Shown here one piece after another: positions 10,701-21,419 of a DNA stretch of 64,000 bases. The position numbers were made by a program, and so were the translations under genes. Origin of the DNA: Pseudorasbora parva (taxonomy: Eukaryota; Chordata; Actinopteri; Cypriniformes; Gobionidae); the NCBI RefSeq assembly GCF_024679245.1, contig NC_090177.1, positions 19,989,950 to 20,053,949 of the forward strand. The letters are read 5' to 3'. The stretch's first letter is position 1, and each line of letters starts with the position of its first letter. The notes under the pieces are model-generated. The model was not told where the DNA came from and did no database searches. It saw only the letters and a list, made by a program, of their open reading frames with translations.

Positions 10701-13700
10701 AGCGGCTGAGGTGCAAAAAAAAAAAAAAAACGGCCATAGTTTTCACTCTTTTAACACCACAAAGACAGTTCACCCATCAAAATAAAACCCATTACATGAA
10801 CAATAAAGGTGTATCAAAGTACATTTCCCGTCAGTCATATGTAAACTACGGCACGCAAAGTTTTTTATTTAATACGGTATCGTGAGATGGCGGACTCGGA
10901 GCACAAGAGAACAACACAGTCTGAAGTAACTGATCGCTTTTATGGTCTCGTTCGCCTCAATCTGCTTAATCCTGGTGATGTCAGTGCCCTAAACAATCAT
11001 GTAATGGATTATTTCACATCCAAAGATGAAGGATCAGATGATTGAGAAGTTACTGAAGAAGAGTTAGTTTAGCTATGCTGCAGGTGCGCTGTGCTTGCTA
11101 TTCTTATACATTACACTAGTGCACTGCGATGCGATCTAAACATACAAGGGGTGATCAAAGTTCAGTTTTCATGCCAAGAGTTCAAAATATAATATCCAGT
11201 CAATATTTCAAGATACAAAGTTCTGGAAAATGTTTTAAGTATAAAGGAAAAATATAGAATTGCCATTTGTAATGCAGCAGTGAGCTATAATGCACCTGTT
11301 CTTTTTATATTTATTAGAGGTTTAATAAAAAATACTGCCAAACTGCCTATACTACTTCTAAATAGGATGTGTACTTCATAAAATGTATGACAGTTATGGA
11401 AATAAATTATTTAGATCACTCAAACCATATGGAAATAGCCTGACGTGGTCATACTCAATTCTAGTCAGAAAATGAGTCTGAAATTAAATGGACAGACCTT
11501 TGTAGGTCTCTCCAATTGATGTCTTTACTGGTTCGTTTGAAACACGCCTCACAATCACAGCCCAATGGAGCAAACCAATCAGAGCAACGAAGCGACGCAT
11601 TGTCAAATGTCAACAGACAGAGCTCAACTGCACTGCACTGCACTGTCCGCGTTTTTTTTTCGCGGTTGTTTTTTATGTCCTCGGGTTGAAGCGATTATTA
11701 TGTGATATATAGACCCATGAGTGCGAATTTTAGCAGGCAACCTTGCCAAAATAACACACATTTTACCCCCCAAATACCATTTTCCCCCCGGAGAACCCCC
11801 AGAGAAGCTATTGCTTAGGGCTAGTAGTTGGCGGATTTTATTGTAAAAACTTGGCAACCCTGTTTGCACACGCGCTAGAATAAACGATCTTTGCCGGTGT
11901 TGTAAAAAAATAAAAGAATTTATTGATACACAGAGTACTTACCCAACATGATCATCATCTTTGAGAGAAATTATGAAGGTGAATGCATATACAAACAAGC
12001 TTTCTGTTTAGGATTCGAGTAAATATAATCCAAGCTCCTTTGATGACGTGCATGATTACGTTACTGTTTATCATCTGTCCGTCATCGTCTAAAGCCCGCC
12101 CTGATGATTTCATTGGTCCGAACAGTTTCTGTTCGGAGATAATTACTCCTCTATGGAGCGATGCCAGACCGAATTGCCCGACCTAAAAATGTTGTGGGCG
12201 GGGCTAAGTTCGGCTGGCATCCAGGCTAATATGGAAATGGAGGCGCTCTTATATGGTCAGTAGAGCTTGGGTGTCATCTAGTAAAAAAGTTTGTTACTGC
12301 GCCCAAACAAAATCTCACTGATAGCTAATTTTTTGATATATCAACCTTCAACTTGAAACTCAACTTTTTCATATTTCTGGCTTTGATTGTCTTGTGGTTT
12401 TAGAGTAAAGCATGTTTTTTAAAATACATATTATAAAATATGATAAAATATATATTTTTACATTTTCATAAACCTAAACTTGTGTAACTTTTTCTGTTAT
12501 TTTCATAATTTGACTTCTACAATAATCTGCCAAGTGTCTTCTTTAAAACGAGACAAACCTGAGGTCTATATTCCAAAGCCTTCTTGAACAGCCATTTAAG
12601 TTTCTATAGTGCATTTTCATGTCTATGCAAAAAACGAGTTAGTTATTTAAACCTGTTTTTCTCAAAATTCCGTTCCTAAAAATCATAGTGACCACCCGAC
12701 TTCAGATAACCAGATAACTGGTCAGGATGTTCACCATTTGAAAAGGACTTGACCCCAGATTCCATATGGTATCAAAAACTGTAAAAAGTAAAATTTCACC
12801 AGGTGATGGGTTTTCGTAGATCACATCACATATACAGTAGCTTTCAATCAATGTGTATTGCATATTGAAGACTATTTAGTTTTAATTTTAGCCCACATTT
12901 ATTTATTCAATTTCATACTTAAATGCTGGTGTACATCTCTGAGCTGCCACTGTAAATCTGTATATATGTATTTATTTTATATTATGCAATACACCTGGAA
13001 TGTGTACAAGTTTTTTTAAAGTAAAGTTAAGTTTAAGTAAGGTTTTTCAAGTCAAATAAAGAAAGAGTATTACAATAAAACATTCTTCTTAACCTCTTTC
13101 TGTTCCTATTGCCTAAGAATAAAATAGCAAAAAAAACCCTAAAAGAACCGAAAGCCGTGGTTAAAAACCAAGGTATGTATTGAACCGTAGACTAAATGTA
13201 TTGTTGCATCCCTAATTTTCGCTAAATTATGTATTTGCTAGATGTGTTGCATCACTAAACAAACAATCGTGACTGGATGACATCTATTTTGGAAGTAAAC
13301 AGTGTTGCTTTTGAATTAAATGCTATGAGATGTTTGTGCTTAGCTGGCCGATTATCTATCTTACAGGATTCTCCTCCGAAGCCTGCCGTCAGTTCGGCTC
13401 CCACCCCTGCCATAGTGCGTCCTGGCTCTCTCCCGCTGCACTTGGGTTATGACAGCCTGCACCCCACCATGCCCTCCCCTACCTCTGTCATCACACATAC
13501 CCCACCGTCCAATCGCACACTGGGGTAAGAGAATAGCCACAGCATATTAATGCAAAGTCGTTACTTTGGGCCGTCAGCTTTATTATCTATGATTCATTTC
13601 TATTTGACTCAGTGGGCTGCTTTAAGTTGGTGTGGTAGCAATTCTTAGGAAAATGTGGGCAGCTGGCTAATTTAAGCTGCCGTACTTGACGTCCCAAGAA

Positions 13701-16700
13701 TGTTTGGTCAATATGAAATCAAACTAAGGAAAATCCAGCCTTTTCAGCAGTTTTAAGTCAGCATTCAGTATTATGTGAAAGAGAACCAAGTTACATCCAT
13801 CCTTTTAGTCTACTCGTTAAAACCCATCTGGAGAATCTGAAAGTGGGTTTAAATATTTTGGAACAGAAGAAGGTTTGTAGAGTTCTTCCATGGGATCTAA
13901 AAAAAACCTAAATCTATCTAGATTTAGCAAGAAACCAAAAATCAAAAACTCATAAGAATGATTATGAACCAGCAATTTTTGTAATGTTCCAACAACATAC
14001 CCCAATATACCCAGATATATCTAAATCTGGAAATCAAGTGGCAAATCAGCCAAGTGGCAAAACTGACCAAAGTTCAGTTTTCACTGCTGAAGTAAATGCT
14101 ATTGGCATTGAAGTTCTACAACTGTGAAGATTTTAATCAGTTTTCATCATATAAATGGCAATCAGAATAGGATCAGTGCTTAAAAAACAAAGTCTGTAAG
14201 ATAAATCATGATGTTGGGACAAAACATACATTCCCTTTTAATAATCAATGGGATCAAGTCATGTACACATGATGCCAGATAGGCATCGAGACTTGCTCAT
14301 ACATTTGTACTAGAAAATTCCTCAAAGTGTTCATCTTGTCAGAATCCACTGTCTATTAAGCACATTTTGCAGGACTGTAATACCTCTAGCCATTTGAGGA
14401 ATTTATTTTATTCTATTGATACTTCTGAAAAGGTTTTTAGCCAAGTCTTAGTTTTTAATGAATCTTAAAGTTTTATCTTTAGAATCTTTATTTTTATTTT
14501 TTAATAACTAAGCCTTGCACTCGCCATTAACATATCCATAGAAGCTGGCATTGCATCAAAATAGGAAAGAAAGAAAAAAAGAGCAGAACTTAAGTTTGTG
14601 CGTTGTTTTGGTGTTGCTGTTTGTGCAAGTTGGAAATTTCTCACTTCTCTTTCAGGTCTCCCACAGTGCCGTACCCAATGATGATGCTTCCCAATGGTCA
14701 AACAGTTCCTGTGCTTCCAGGTCCTATGCAGATGCCCTCAGTAATATCTGTAAGTTTGAAGTGTATTTACAAGTATGGAGTCCCCTGATTTACTATAATT
14801 CATTTGAACTCATACTGTAATCAGAAACAGGTGTCCAACTTCGGTCCTGGAAGGCCAGTGTCCTGCAGAGTTTACTCAACACACCTGCCTTGAAGTTTCT
14901 AGTATGCCAAGTAAGGCCTTGATTAGCTGGTTCAGGTGTGTTTAATTGGGTTCTGAGCTAAACTCTGGAGGACAGTGGCCCTCCAGGAGCAGGATTGGAC
15001 ACCCCTGGTATAAGGAGACGGACAACTCAAAGGAAAAAGAATGTGATAGACAGTAAAGGCCCGTTCACACCAAGAACGATAACTGTAAAGATAACTGTTA
15101 CTATATTAGCATCCACACCAATGCACAATATCATTGTTATAATAAGCAGTTCTGTTTTCTACCAATTTAAATGCTTGTGCTATTAAAAGGAGGATGAATT
15201 CAGATTGGCTGTCAGTTTTTATTGGTTTATCAGCTTTGGGGGGGGGGGGGGGGGAGATGTTCTGAAAGTGATACCAATGATATTGTTTCTCTGTGCCATT
15301 ATCGCTAAAGTTGTGCTGTCGACTAGTGTGGCTATTCTTTTACCCTGAGAAATGTTTTTGAAGCTATATCTTATCGTCATTGTTGTGAACGAACCTTTTT
15401 TTTTAAACTGGGGTCTGCAAAATGGTCTTGGGGGGGGTCTGTGCAAAATTCAGTGTTGTTATTGTTAATTGAAACTAAGGCTGTTTCTCAATTCCAAGAA
15501 CGGACTTGCGTTCTCGTGGAGACCGGTCTTGCCAGGCTACTTTGAAAGATCGTACTCGGAAGGACGCGAGGACACAGAACGCATCCTTGTGAGAATTGAG
15601 ATGTGCTGTGATCTTGTTGCTCAACTGACCGTCCCAGCATATTATAAGTAGCAGCCAATGCACTATTAATACAACATAACATCACAAACAAACCTCATAA
15701 AATATTAAAACATTGATTTCATATTATTATAGACCTAATTTGCACATAATCTGTATCGTTTTATTTTATCGCATACATTTGTAAAAATTAGCATGTATGT
15801 TTAATGTTACTTATGCTTTGTCAGTGTAAAGATTATTTTTAATATGCCTATTAAAATACTGCTTTCTCCAGGTCTTTATCACTTTATTAAAATTAAGCAA
15901 AATGAAACGACAAATGTTCACGAGACATCTCGTAGTTGCAAGCTTGCAGCGGGAATCTCTTTAAGTGAGAACAAGTAATTTTCGCACACGTATGCTTCCG
16001 AACGTCGTCAATTCGAACACATCCGGGTATTTCATGCATCTTAAGTAATGGAATTGAACTTCGATGGTTGATGATGATGTAGTACGAGAACACGAGGATG
16101 CAAGATCGCTTAAGATCACATATTGAGAAACGGCCTAAAACTATTAAAACATGGTTTTGTTAATTGAAATTAAAATAAATAAATAAATAAAAATTTCAAT
16201 AGAATTAAGAAAATAAATAAAATAAGTACTAAAATGACTAAAACTGAAATAAAAATGAACTAAAGCTAAATAGAAATGTTAAACAAAACAAAAACTAATA
16301 AAAATGACAAAGCATGTTACAATTGACTAAAACCTAACCTAAAATACAATTTTAAAATAATAGCTAAATAAAAATATTAAGTACTGTAATACTATAATAA
16401 ATAATACAAAAACAACAACAGACAAATTTCACAGTAACAAAAGTGCTATATTCATTTATACTTTTTCTTTATTGTTAAAAGCACTTCATTTAATAAATCA
16501 ATTATAGAATTTTATTTTGAAATCTTTTGAAGTAATGTCAATATTTTCCAGATAATTTTGACTTTATTTTGACTTTAGTACAATAACAATATTATTTCAT
16601 TTTTAAACAAAAGTGTATCTATTAGATTACATAAATCATGGTTATAATATGTTTATTAAATTATACTCTTTTTTTTTTCAGTCTTAAAATGTTAGCTGCC

Positions 16701-19700
16701 TTTATATTATGAGAGGGGTCATTTGCAAGATAATCATGTCCGTAAAATGCTTTCTTTTAGCATAATTTAAGTTGCAAACTTTAAGATTACTAATATATTA
16801 TTGGAATGTATACTGTTACCAAGCTGGACACCAACTGAATTGACTTGCCTTAAAGGGACTTTGCTATGATTTAAATTTTAAAGGCCAAGTGTGTAATTCT
16901 TTTTTGGTCAATCTATCAAGCAACTCCCTTTTTTAGCAGTGTCACTTGTAGCTAAAAAATGATCCACATGTTTCTGTGAGGTATTATTTTGTGATCTTTG
17001 GAGTCATTTATAATTTGCCTAATAAGTTTTTGCATTTGGCTCTATGGTGTAGCTGGCGAGGCCCTTGTGTATGGTGCCTAACATTCCAGGAATTCCCGGC
17101 CCGCCACTAGGGGGCAGCAGCAGCGGTTCGTCTTCACCCTCGGGTTATAACCCCCACACTGAGGCGAAGATGGTGAGATGGCAAACTTTTATTTATTTCT
17201 ATGCCAGCCTGTGGATGTTTATGCAAAACGCTCGGATGCATAGCTTTCTCTTAGTGTTCCTATGTTGAAAGTCTTTATCCAGCACGTCACATGGGTGACA
17301 TTTTTCACAACAAACAAACACAAATCAGCTCTGCCAGTAACAGTCTGTATTTCAAGTACACTTGTTATCCAGGGATATGCAAAAAATACACATTTTCATA
17401 ACAGACTAGTTGGTGGGTGGTTTGAAGACTAGTCGGTCTGTATAATTAGGCTGATTTAGCATCCACCAGCCACATTTATTATGGGACGTTCACTTAAGAT
17501 TTGAAAAAATGTACATGAACATCCTGACCCCTAGAAATAAAATGCAGAAGTTCACACGTTTATTTCCCTTCTGTCACATGATTTCCCTCCTTAGTGCTTG
17601 ATGATTTATGGTTCGGTTTTATGAAATGACTTCTTTTAGCATTCCACATGAAAGAGGAATTAAATTGTGTTGCGGCTGTAACAGCTGTCTATAATTAGAC
17701 AGAATGCCATCTTGTGCCACATTACCATGCTGTGTTTGTTGTTATTCTCAGAGGTTGAAGGCGGCATTATCTCAGCAGTCGGCCGCAGCTCAGGGTTGTC
17801 TTGGTATGGCGATGGGGTCTAGTGCAATGGTTCCTCAGAGGGTGGAGCAAAGCCAGCTGCTGGTCCAGCATCCAGACGCCCCATCCCCTGCTCAGCCGCA
17901 GGTATGTAGCACGTTTTCACACTCGAATTGTCAGAACTGCAAGCATTATATATACTTGTGTTGACATAGTACCAACATTTCGCAACATTTCACATTTCTG
18001 TTATCAGTTACAGTACTGTAGCAAAAACTTTTGTAACTATTTTATTTGTTTATTTATTTAACTATTTGAAAAATAAATAAATTAATTATAAAATCTAAGT
18101 AAATACATTAAAACATCAGCATGCAGCCTTCAATTATTGTTCAGTTAAGTAAATATAGAATTTTAAATATCAAATGAAAAGTTAGTAATAAAATGAAAAA
18201 CAAAGATACACATTACAGGTAACAGAATAAGAGATAGAGCTACACCGATTAGGTATAACATTATGACGACCTTCCTAATATTGCGTTGGTCCCTCTTTTG
18301 CTGCCAAAACAGCCCTGACCTATCGAAGGCATAGACTCCATTAGACCCCTGAAGGTGTGCTGTGGTATCTGGCACCAAGTTGTTAGCAGCAGATCCTTTA
18401 AGTCCTGTAAGTTGAGAGGTTGGGCTTCTATGTATCGGACTTGTTTGTTCAGCGCATCCCACAGATGCTCGATTGGATTGAGAACTGGGGAATATGGAGG
18501 CCAAGTCAACACCTTAAACTCGTTGTTGGCCACCAGGCCACCTTCTATCATTGCTCTGTGGTCCAGTTGTGATGCTCACTGTTGGCACTTTTGGCGGTGA
18601 ACAGGGGTCAGCATGGGCACCCTGACTGGTCTGAGGCAATGCAGCCCCATACGTAAAAAAATGCAATGCACTATGTATTCTGATACCTTTCTATCAGAAC
18701 CAGCATTAACTTCTTGAGCAATTTGAGCTACAGTAGCTTGTCTGTTTAATCGGACAACAGACCAGCCTTCGCTCCTTATGTGCATCAATGAGTCTTGGCC
18801 TCCCCTGACCCTATCACCGGTTCACCACTGTTCCTTCCTTGGACCAATTTTGATAGATACTGACCACTGCAGACCAGGAACACCCCACAAGAGCTGCAGT
18901 TTTGGAGATCCTCTGACCCAGTCGTCTAGCTATCACAACAATGCAAGCTGCTATGGTTATCACTATGCCACTCGTTTGAAATTTCAGATTCAGTCTGGTA
19001 TTTTAATATGGTTGTCAAACTTAAAAAAATATATTTTATTAAATTTTTTTAAAAGGTTATATACCGAAACCGAGTAAAGTTATAGGCATAAACCATGCAA
19101 TCAACACTGTAAAAACAGAATCTTTTTATGCTCCGTCACATACCCCTTTTCCACCAGAATGGTTCATGTTTTGGAGCCAGAGCCTGTTTTTGGCCAGGCA
19201 AACTGGAACCTGTCACATCCTGGACATGAGTTTCCACAGACTTGAGGAATGAATGGTGTTGTTTACCTGACTATATCCAGTCTGAAGTCAAACAGTGTGC
19301 GTCCCGCTGTTTGCGCAGACATTGCGGTACTTCTGTTTTGCGGTTCACTGTACCAGTAGTGATTTTAGCACACCGGCAGCTCGCCTAAAATCCTGGTCCT
19401 CTGATCTATCCTTTTTGGAGATATATTGAAACTCAAACTGTTTATGCACTCGCTCTCTCACGCACTGAGTCTCTCTCGTGCACTCAGTTTTATATATTTA
19501 GATAGAAAGAGCAATGTAGTACAGCGAGACTGCCATAGACAGCGTCAGTATTTCTCTTTATTTCAGTATTTCTCCTCGGCACCATTTGAGACCAGCAAAT
19601 TAGAGTTGAACCGATCTTTCTGGCCACGAACCCCCTTTTCTGCAATGGAAATGCGCGAAATAGTTTGAGAACTAACACAGGCCGGAAACCCACACTTTAA

Positions 19701-21419
19701 CCGTGTCAGTGGAAAAGGGAAAACACAGTGCTTACACAAATATGCATGGGAGCGTTTGAAAGCAGAGCGTCATGTTTGTCAGGGAGCATCTTTCACTTTG
19801 CTGTGGCATTAAGCAGTAAACATCTCGGTTTACTCTGCCCTGCTGTGTTCAGGTGTCACCCGCTCAGCCCACCGGGGGTCGCAGGCGGAGGACTACTGAT
19901 GACGACCCTGATGAGAGGAGGCAGCGCTTCCTTGAGCGGAACCGAGCAGCAGCTTCTCGTTGCAGACAGAAACGCAAGCTGTGGGTCAACTCTTTGGAGA
20001 AGAAAGCTGAGGAGCTCACATCCATCAACGTCTCGCTTTCGGTTAGTGTGCATGAAAAAATTCTTTGACTTGTAATTTGATCTAAAATGTGTGTGAGCAC
20101 CGAAATATCGCCTATTTACATCGCAACTTGAGAAATGTGTTAGTAGTAGTTCCTTTATGTTCTTCTAAATTTGACAGTATGCAAATTTCTGTGTGCAATG
20201 CATGCAGCGCCTACATTTTCTTATACAAGATGTATGCAACCAGAGTATACTGTGTGGGATACCGTATCCCACAATGCAATGCGTTCATCCATAACTTCTA
20301 TTTAAAGAGTCAAGACTGAACTTAAAACGATGTCAACTGTGATGTTTCGTTATCTCTTTAAATGGCAAAAGTTAAGATAAAGTTAGAGTTAAAAGATACA
20401 TTTTGTTTGCACAAAATTGCACAAAAAAGTATTTCCCAGATAACTATCTCACTTAATGTAAAAACGTTATGAGATAATACTGCTTAACATGCATTTTTTA
20501 AAAATATTTTTCAATTTCTTTTATATCTTAGCATATACTGCACAATTGCTAGTATCTCATTCCAAACATATCCTATCCTATTTTTATTTATTTTTGTACA
20601 ATTATTATTTTGCTATTGCGATAATAAAATAATAATAATAACAATATTATAACAAATAATATGTATTTTTTATAAGAATAAATTCTTTTTATTTATATGT
20701 GCATGTATGCGTTTTATTTTATTATATTTATTATAATTATTTAAAATTAACTATCAATAATGATGATTAATAATAATAACAATGTAAATATTTATTAATA
20801 TTTTTTATTGTTTTCTCATGACTGCCGTTACTTTTTTGTTTTTTATTATTTGTTTTTCATTGCTTTTGTTGTGTACATTGATGGTTTGGCATTGTTGTAT
20901 GCACTTTAAAATTGACCAGATACAAATGTGTTTGCAAGTTTGCGTCCAAGTGTGATGTTCACACTTTGTTTTCGCTTATTTGCATGTTTACAAGAATGAG
21001 GTGTCTCATCTGCGAAACGAAGTTGCTCATCTAAAGCAGTTGCTGTTAGCTCATAAAGACTGCCCCGTCACCAACCTCCAGAAGAAAGCCGCCTACTTGG
21101 GTGAGTGGAGCTTTCTTTTTGTTGAGGTTCTTTTTTTAACTTGCATCTGCATGATATAACCTTCATTTTTTTTTGCCTCTCAGGAGAGGAACACATGAAA
21201 GAGACGTCTGAGCCCACGGGGTCCCCGGCACCTGTCATTCAGCACAGCTCTCTGGCCCACAGCCCCTCGTCCACAGTTGGACCCAATGGCCTGAGCTCCC
21301 GTGCTGCGGCTGAGGCGGTGGCCATGTCGGTGCTGGCAGGGATGGGCAGCCAGCGAGGGGAGAGCGGTGGGCCATCGCATGTCATCATGACCACACAGTC
21401 CCACCTGTCCAACAGATGA
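7660..21419 (+). CDS. atf7: ATF7, CRE-binding bZIP transcription factor (10 coding exons, 5' end missing)
   Basis: Ten exons join in phase to 481 residues: 7660-7756, 9234-9364, 9567-9731, 13367-13524, 14656-14749, 17053-17172, 17752-17901, 19853-20041, 20995-21100 and 21184-21419. The order is the end of a C2H2 finger (HLAVHKHKH), a JNK-docking-like stretch, the TPTPT phosphosites, a SUMO-type VKEE, a proline/serine-rich centre, the basic region NRAAASRCRQKRK, a five-heptad leucine zipper (L353, 360, 367, 374, 381) and the C-terminal tail. ATF7 dimerises with itself or Jun/Fos proteins and binds CRE sites in the nucleus; p38/JNK phosphorylate the threonines. The central exons (IVRPGSLPLHLGYD, NIPGIPGPP) and the HVIMT tail match ATF7 rather than ATF2. 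Human ATF7 has 16 more residues before the first one seen here, so the start exon lies outside or was missed. Which fish duplicate this is cannot be told. Confidence 0.95.
7757..9233. other. atf7: atf7 intron with a diverged tandem duplication
   Basis: AT-rich intron. At 8093 and 8250 the same string begins (acacacagaaactca, then ggtcttc and accaaaata-like sequence), so about 157 bases are present twice with roughly three quarters identity by eye, each ending near tattgcacagta. The block from about 7905 looks like degraded transposon DNA. The rest is unremarkable. Confidence 0.5.
9234..9364 (+). CDS. atf7: atf7 exon: transactivation domain
   Basis: Acceptor tatatcccag, donor ccg|gtaagc. Encodes DQTPTPTRFLKNCEEVGLF followed by an acidic, lysine-rich end. 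T35 and T37 of the partial product correspond to the paired Thr-Pro sites phosphorylated by p38/JNK in ATF2 and ATF7. Almost invariant across vertebrates. Confidence 0.95.
9567..9731 (+). CDS. atf7: atf7 exon: SUMO-type motif and Ser/Pro region
   Basis: Acceptor ttccacgtag, donor cag|gtacat; 55 whole codons. Contains LDMSLQTPSD, then VKVKEEDPVEVDSSPP. K98 lies in a psi-K-x-E context matching the sumoylated lysine of mammalian ATF7. Confidence 0.93.
10887..11045 (+). other. 52-residue ORF of unknown nature inside the hAT element
   Basis: Starts MADSEHKRTTQSEVTDRFYG, contains LVRLNLLNPGD and ends acidic (SKDEGSDD). No family recognised. It could be a remnant of a transposon protein's first exon or chance. 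It is the only stretch of this element that reads like protein. Confidence 0.3.
11436..12228. mobile_element. MITE nested in the hAT element, with perfect 9-base duplication
   Basis: Ends tagcctg...caggcta with weak inverted similarity further in. Flanked by identical atatggaaa at 11427-11435 and 12229-12237. 793 bases, no coding potential. A 9-base duplication would fit a Mutator-like element; 8 bases plus a chance base would fit hAT. Class not settled. Confidence 0.72.
13367..13524 (+). CDS. atf7: atf7 exon: proline-rich central region
   Basis: Acceptor atcttacag, donor gg|gtaaga. Encodes PTPAIVRPGSLPLHLGYD and PSPTSVITHTPPSNRTL, a segment highly diagnostic of ATF2/ATF7. 158 bases; two bases of a Gly codon carry to the next exon. 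Confidence 0.94.
13525..14655. other. atf7: atf7 intron with a LINE remnant
   Basis: Holds the non-LTR retrotransposon fragment at about 13960-14470. The remainder shows nothing further. Confidence 0.5.
13960..14470 (+). mobile_element. 3' fragment of a non-LTR retrotransposon (RNase H/CCHC type, I-like)
   Basis: With a few stops, one + frame reads ASRLAHTFVLENSSKCSSCQ, then NPLSIKHILQDCNTSSHL and RNLFYSIDTSEKVFSQ from about 14285. This holds the CX2CX7HX4C knuckle (first Cys codon at 14328-14330) typical of the C-terminus of I-clade LINE ORF2. Just upstream, from about 14150, KWQSE-x-DQCLKNK matches the WQ...W...NKL stretch that precedes it. Frame breaks show it is dead. Confidence 0.65.
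14656..14749 (+). CDS. atf7: atf7 exon: NGQTVPVLPGP segment
   Basis: Acceptor tctttcag, donor tct|gtaagt. Encodes SPTVPYPMMMLPNGQTVPV then LPGPMQMPSVIS. The human protein has the same LPGP...MPSVIS end. Confidence 0.93.
14828..15007. mobile_element. short palindromic MITE (hAT-like ends)
   Basis: Begins caggtgtccaacttcggtcc and ends (inverted) caggggtgtccaatcctgct. The two halves are nearly full-length inverted repeats (ctgcagagttta / taaactctggag). It is a very common fish repeat design. No clear target duplication. Confidence 0.65.
15058..15395. mobile_element. MITE with gttcacaccaagaacgataa-type ends
   Basis: Left ggcccgttcacaccaagaac and right ttgttgtgaacgaacc are inverted copies, with further inverted AT-rich matches inside. 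A G17 run lies at 15238-15254. Non-coding. Confidence 0.55.
15479..16135. mobile_element. PIF/Harbinger-like MITE, 657 bp
   Basis: Left ggctgtttctcaatt, right inverted ggccgtttctcaatatg. It is flanked by the same triplet taa (15476-15478 and 16136-16138), matching the TWA target duplications of Harbinger elements. The ends stay similar inward (ttctcgt near 15510 and 16085). No transposase. Confidence 0.65.
17053..17172 (+). CDS. atf7: atf7 exon: NIPGIPGPP segment
   Basis: Acceptor atggtgtag, donor atg|gtgaga; exactly 40 codons. Encodes LARPLCMVPNIPGIPGPPLG then a Gly/Ser-rich run ending SGYNPHTEAKM. LARP...MVPNIPGIPGPP is an ATF2/ATF7 signature. The Ser/Gly expansion is longer than in the human protein. 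Confidence 0.94.
17173..17751. other. atf7: atf7 intron, nothing recognised
   Basis: Short intron with no repeat family or RNA gene identified. Confidence 0.5.
17752..17901 (+). CDS. atf7: atf7 exon: HPDAPSPAQPQ segment
   Basis: Acceptor ttattctcag, donor cag|gtatgt; 50 codons. Starts RLKAALSQQS, has an Ala/Gly/Met-rich middle and ends EQSQLLVQHPDAPSPAQPQ as in ATF7. Confidence 0.94.
18241..18969 (-). mobile_element. Tc1 element with its catalytic core deleted
   Basis: On the minus strand the N-terminal helix-turn-helix part (18788 down to 18576: HIRSEGWSVVRLNRQATVAQ, then MLTPVHRQK) is followed within 30 bases by the transposase C-terminus (FKVLTWPPYSPVLNPIEHLW, then CQIPQHTFRGLMESMP, to about 18261). 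The roughly 100 residues between, holding the first two catalytic Asp, are missing. One end starts tacaccgattaggtataac; the other stops at atcactatgcc without its terminal repeat. Non-autonomous remnant. Confidence 0.82.
19144..19719. mobile_element. MITE with ccctttt-ccac ends
   Basis: Starts cccttttccaccagaatgg and ends gtgtcagtggaaaaggg; the outer 11 bases are exact inverted repeats. Non-coding, 576 bases. A typical fish MITE, superfamily not assigned. Confidence 0.55.
19853..20041 (+). CDS. atf7: atf7 exon: basic region and first zipper heptads
   Basis: Acceptor ctgtgttcag, donor tcg|gttagt; 63 codons. Encodes VSPAQPTGGRRRRT, DDDPDERRQRFLERN, RAAASRCRQKRKLW and LEKKAEELTSINVSLS. N335, A338, A339 and C342/R343 of the partial product are the DNA-contacting NxxAAxxCR set of bZIP proteins. 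Confidence 0.97.
20042..20994. other. atf7: atf7 intron, nothing recognised
   Basis: AT-rich intron with (aat)n-like low-complexity stretches near 20620-20800. No transposon or RNA gene supported. Confidence 0.5.
20995..21100 (+). CDS. atf7: atf7 exon: rest of leucine zipper
   Basis: Acceptor tgtttacaag, donor ttg g|gtgagt. Encodes NEVSHLRNEVAHLKQLLLAH and KDCPVTNLQKKAAYL. The leucines continue the heptads of the preceding exon without a break. Confidence 0.96.
21184..21419 (+). CDS. atf7: atf7 last coding exon
   Basis: Acceptor tttgcctctcag. Encodes EEHMKETSEPTGSPAPVIQH, an Ala/Ser-rich stretch and PSHVIMTTQSHLSNR, then TGA. SSEPTGSPAPVIQHSS and HVIMT are shared with human ATF7. Confidence 0.95.

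Larger units (their letters stand above)
9934..13214 (+). mobile_element. hAT-type element, 3.28 kb, non-autonomous
   Basis: Left end tagggatgtcacaattctca, right end (inverted) tagggatgcaacaat. It is flanked by an 8-base duplication with one mismatch: attttcac at 9926-9933 and attttcgc at 13215-13222. Eight-base duplications and tagggatg ends are hAT features. No hAT transposase ORF is visible; the interior holds another insertion (11436-12228), a poly-A run near 10716 and a 52-codon ORF at 10887. Confidence 0.8.
9732..13366. other. atf7: atf7 intron, mostly one hAT element
   Basis: Nearly all of this 3.6-kb intron is the hAT element at 9934-13214, with a second element nested in it. The flanks are short unique sequence. 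Confidence 0.7.
14750..17052. other. atf7: atf7 intron with three MITEs and A-rich repeat
   Basis: Carries MITEs at 14828-15007, 15058-15395 and 15479-16135, then a (taaaact/aaataaa)-type A-rich low-complexity stretch at about 16140-16440. The rest is AT-rich with no feature. Confidence 0.6.
17902..19852. other. atf7: atf7 intron with a Tc1 derivative and a MITE
   Basis: Holds the Tc1 deletion derivative at 18241-18969 and the MITE at 19144-19719. The rest is AT-rich and featureless. Confidence 0.6.

Noticed and set aside
10466..10885. 139-residue plus-strand ORF in the hAT element
   Set aside because: Lys-rich because of a poly-A run, no domain, in non-coding transposon DNA.
7660..21419. 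Identification as atf2 or creb5
   Set aside because: The central and C-terminal segments (LARPxxMVPNIPGIPGPP, PSHVIMT) and exon content match ATF7 more closely; the bZIP alone would not distinguish them.
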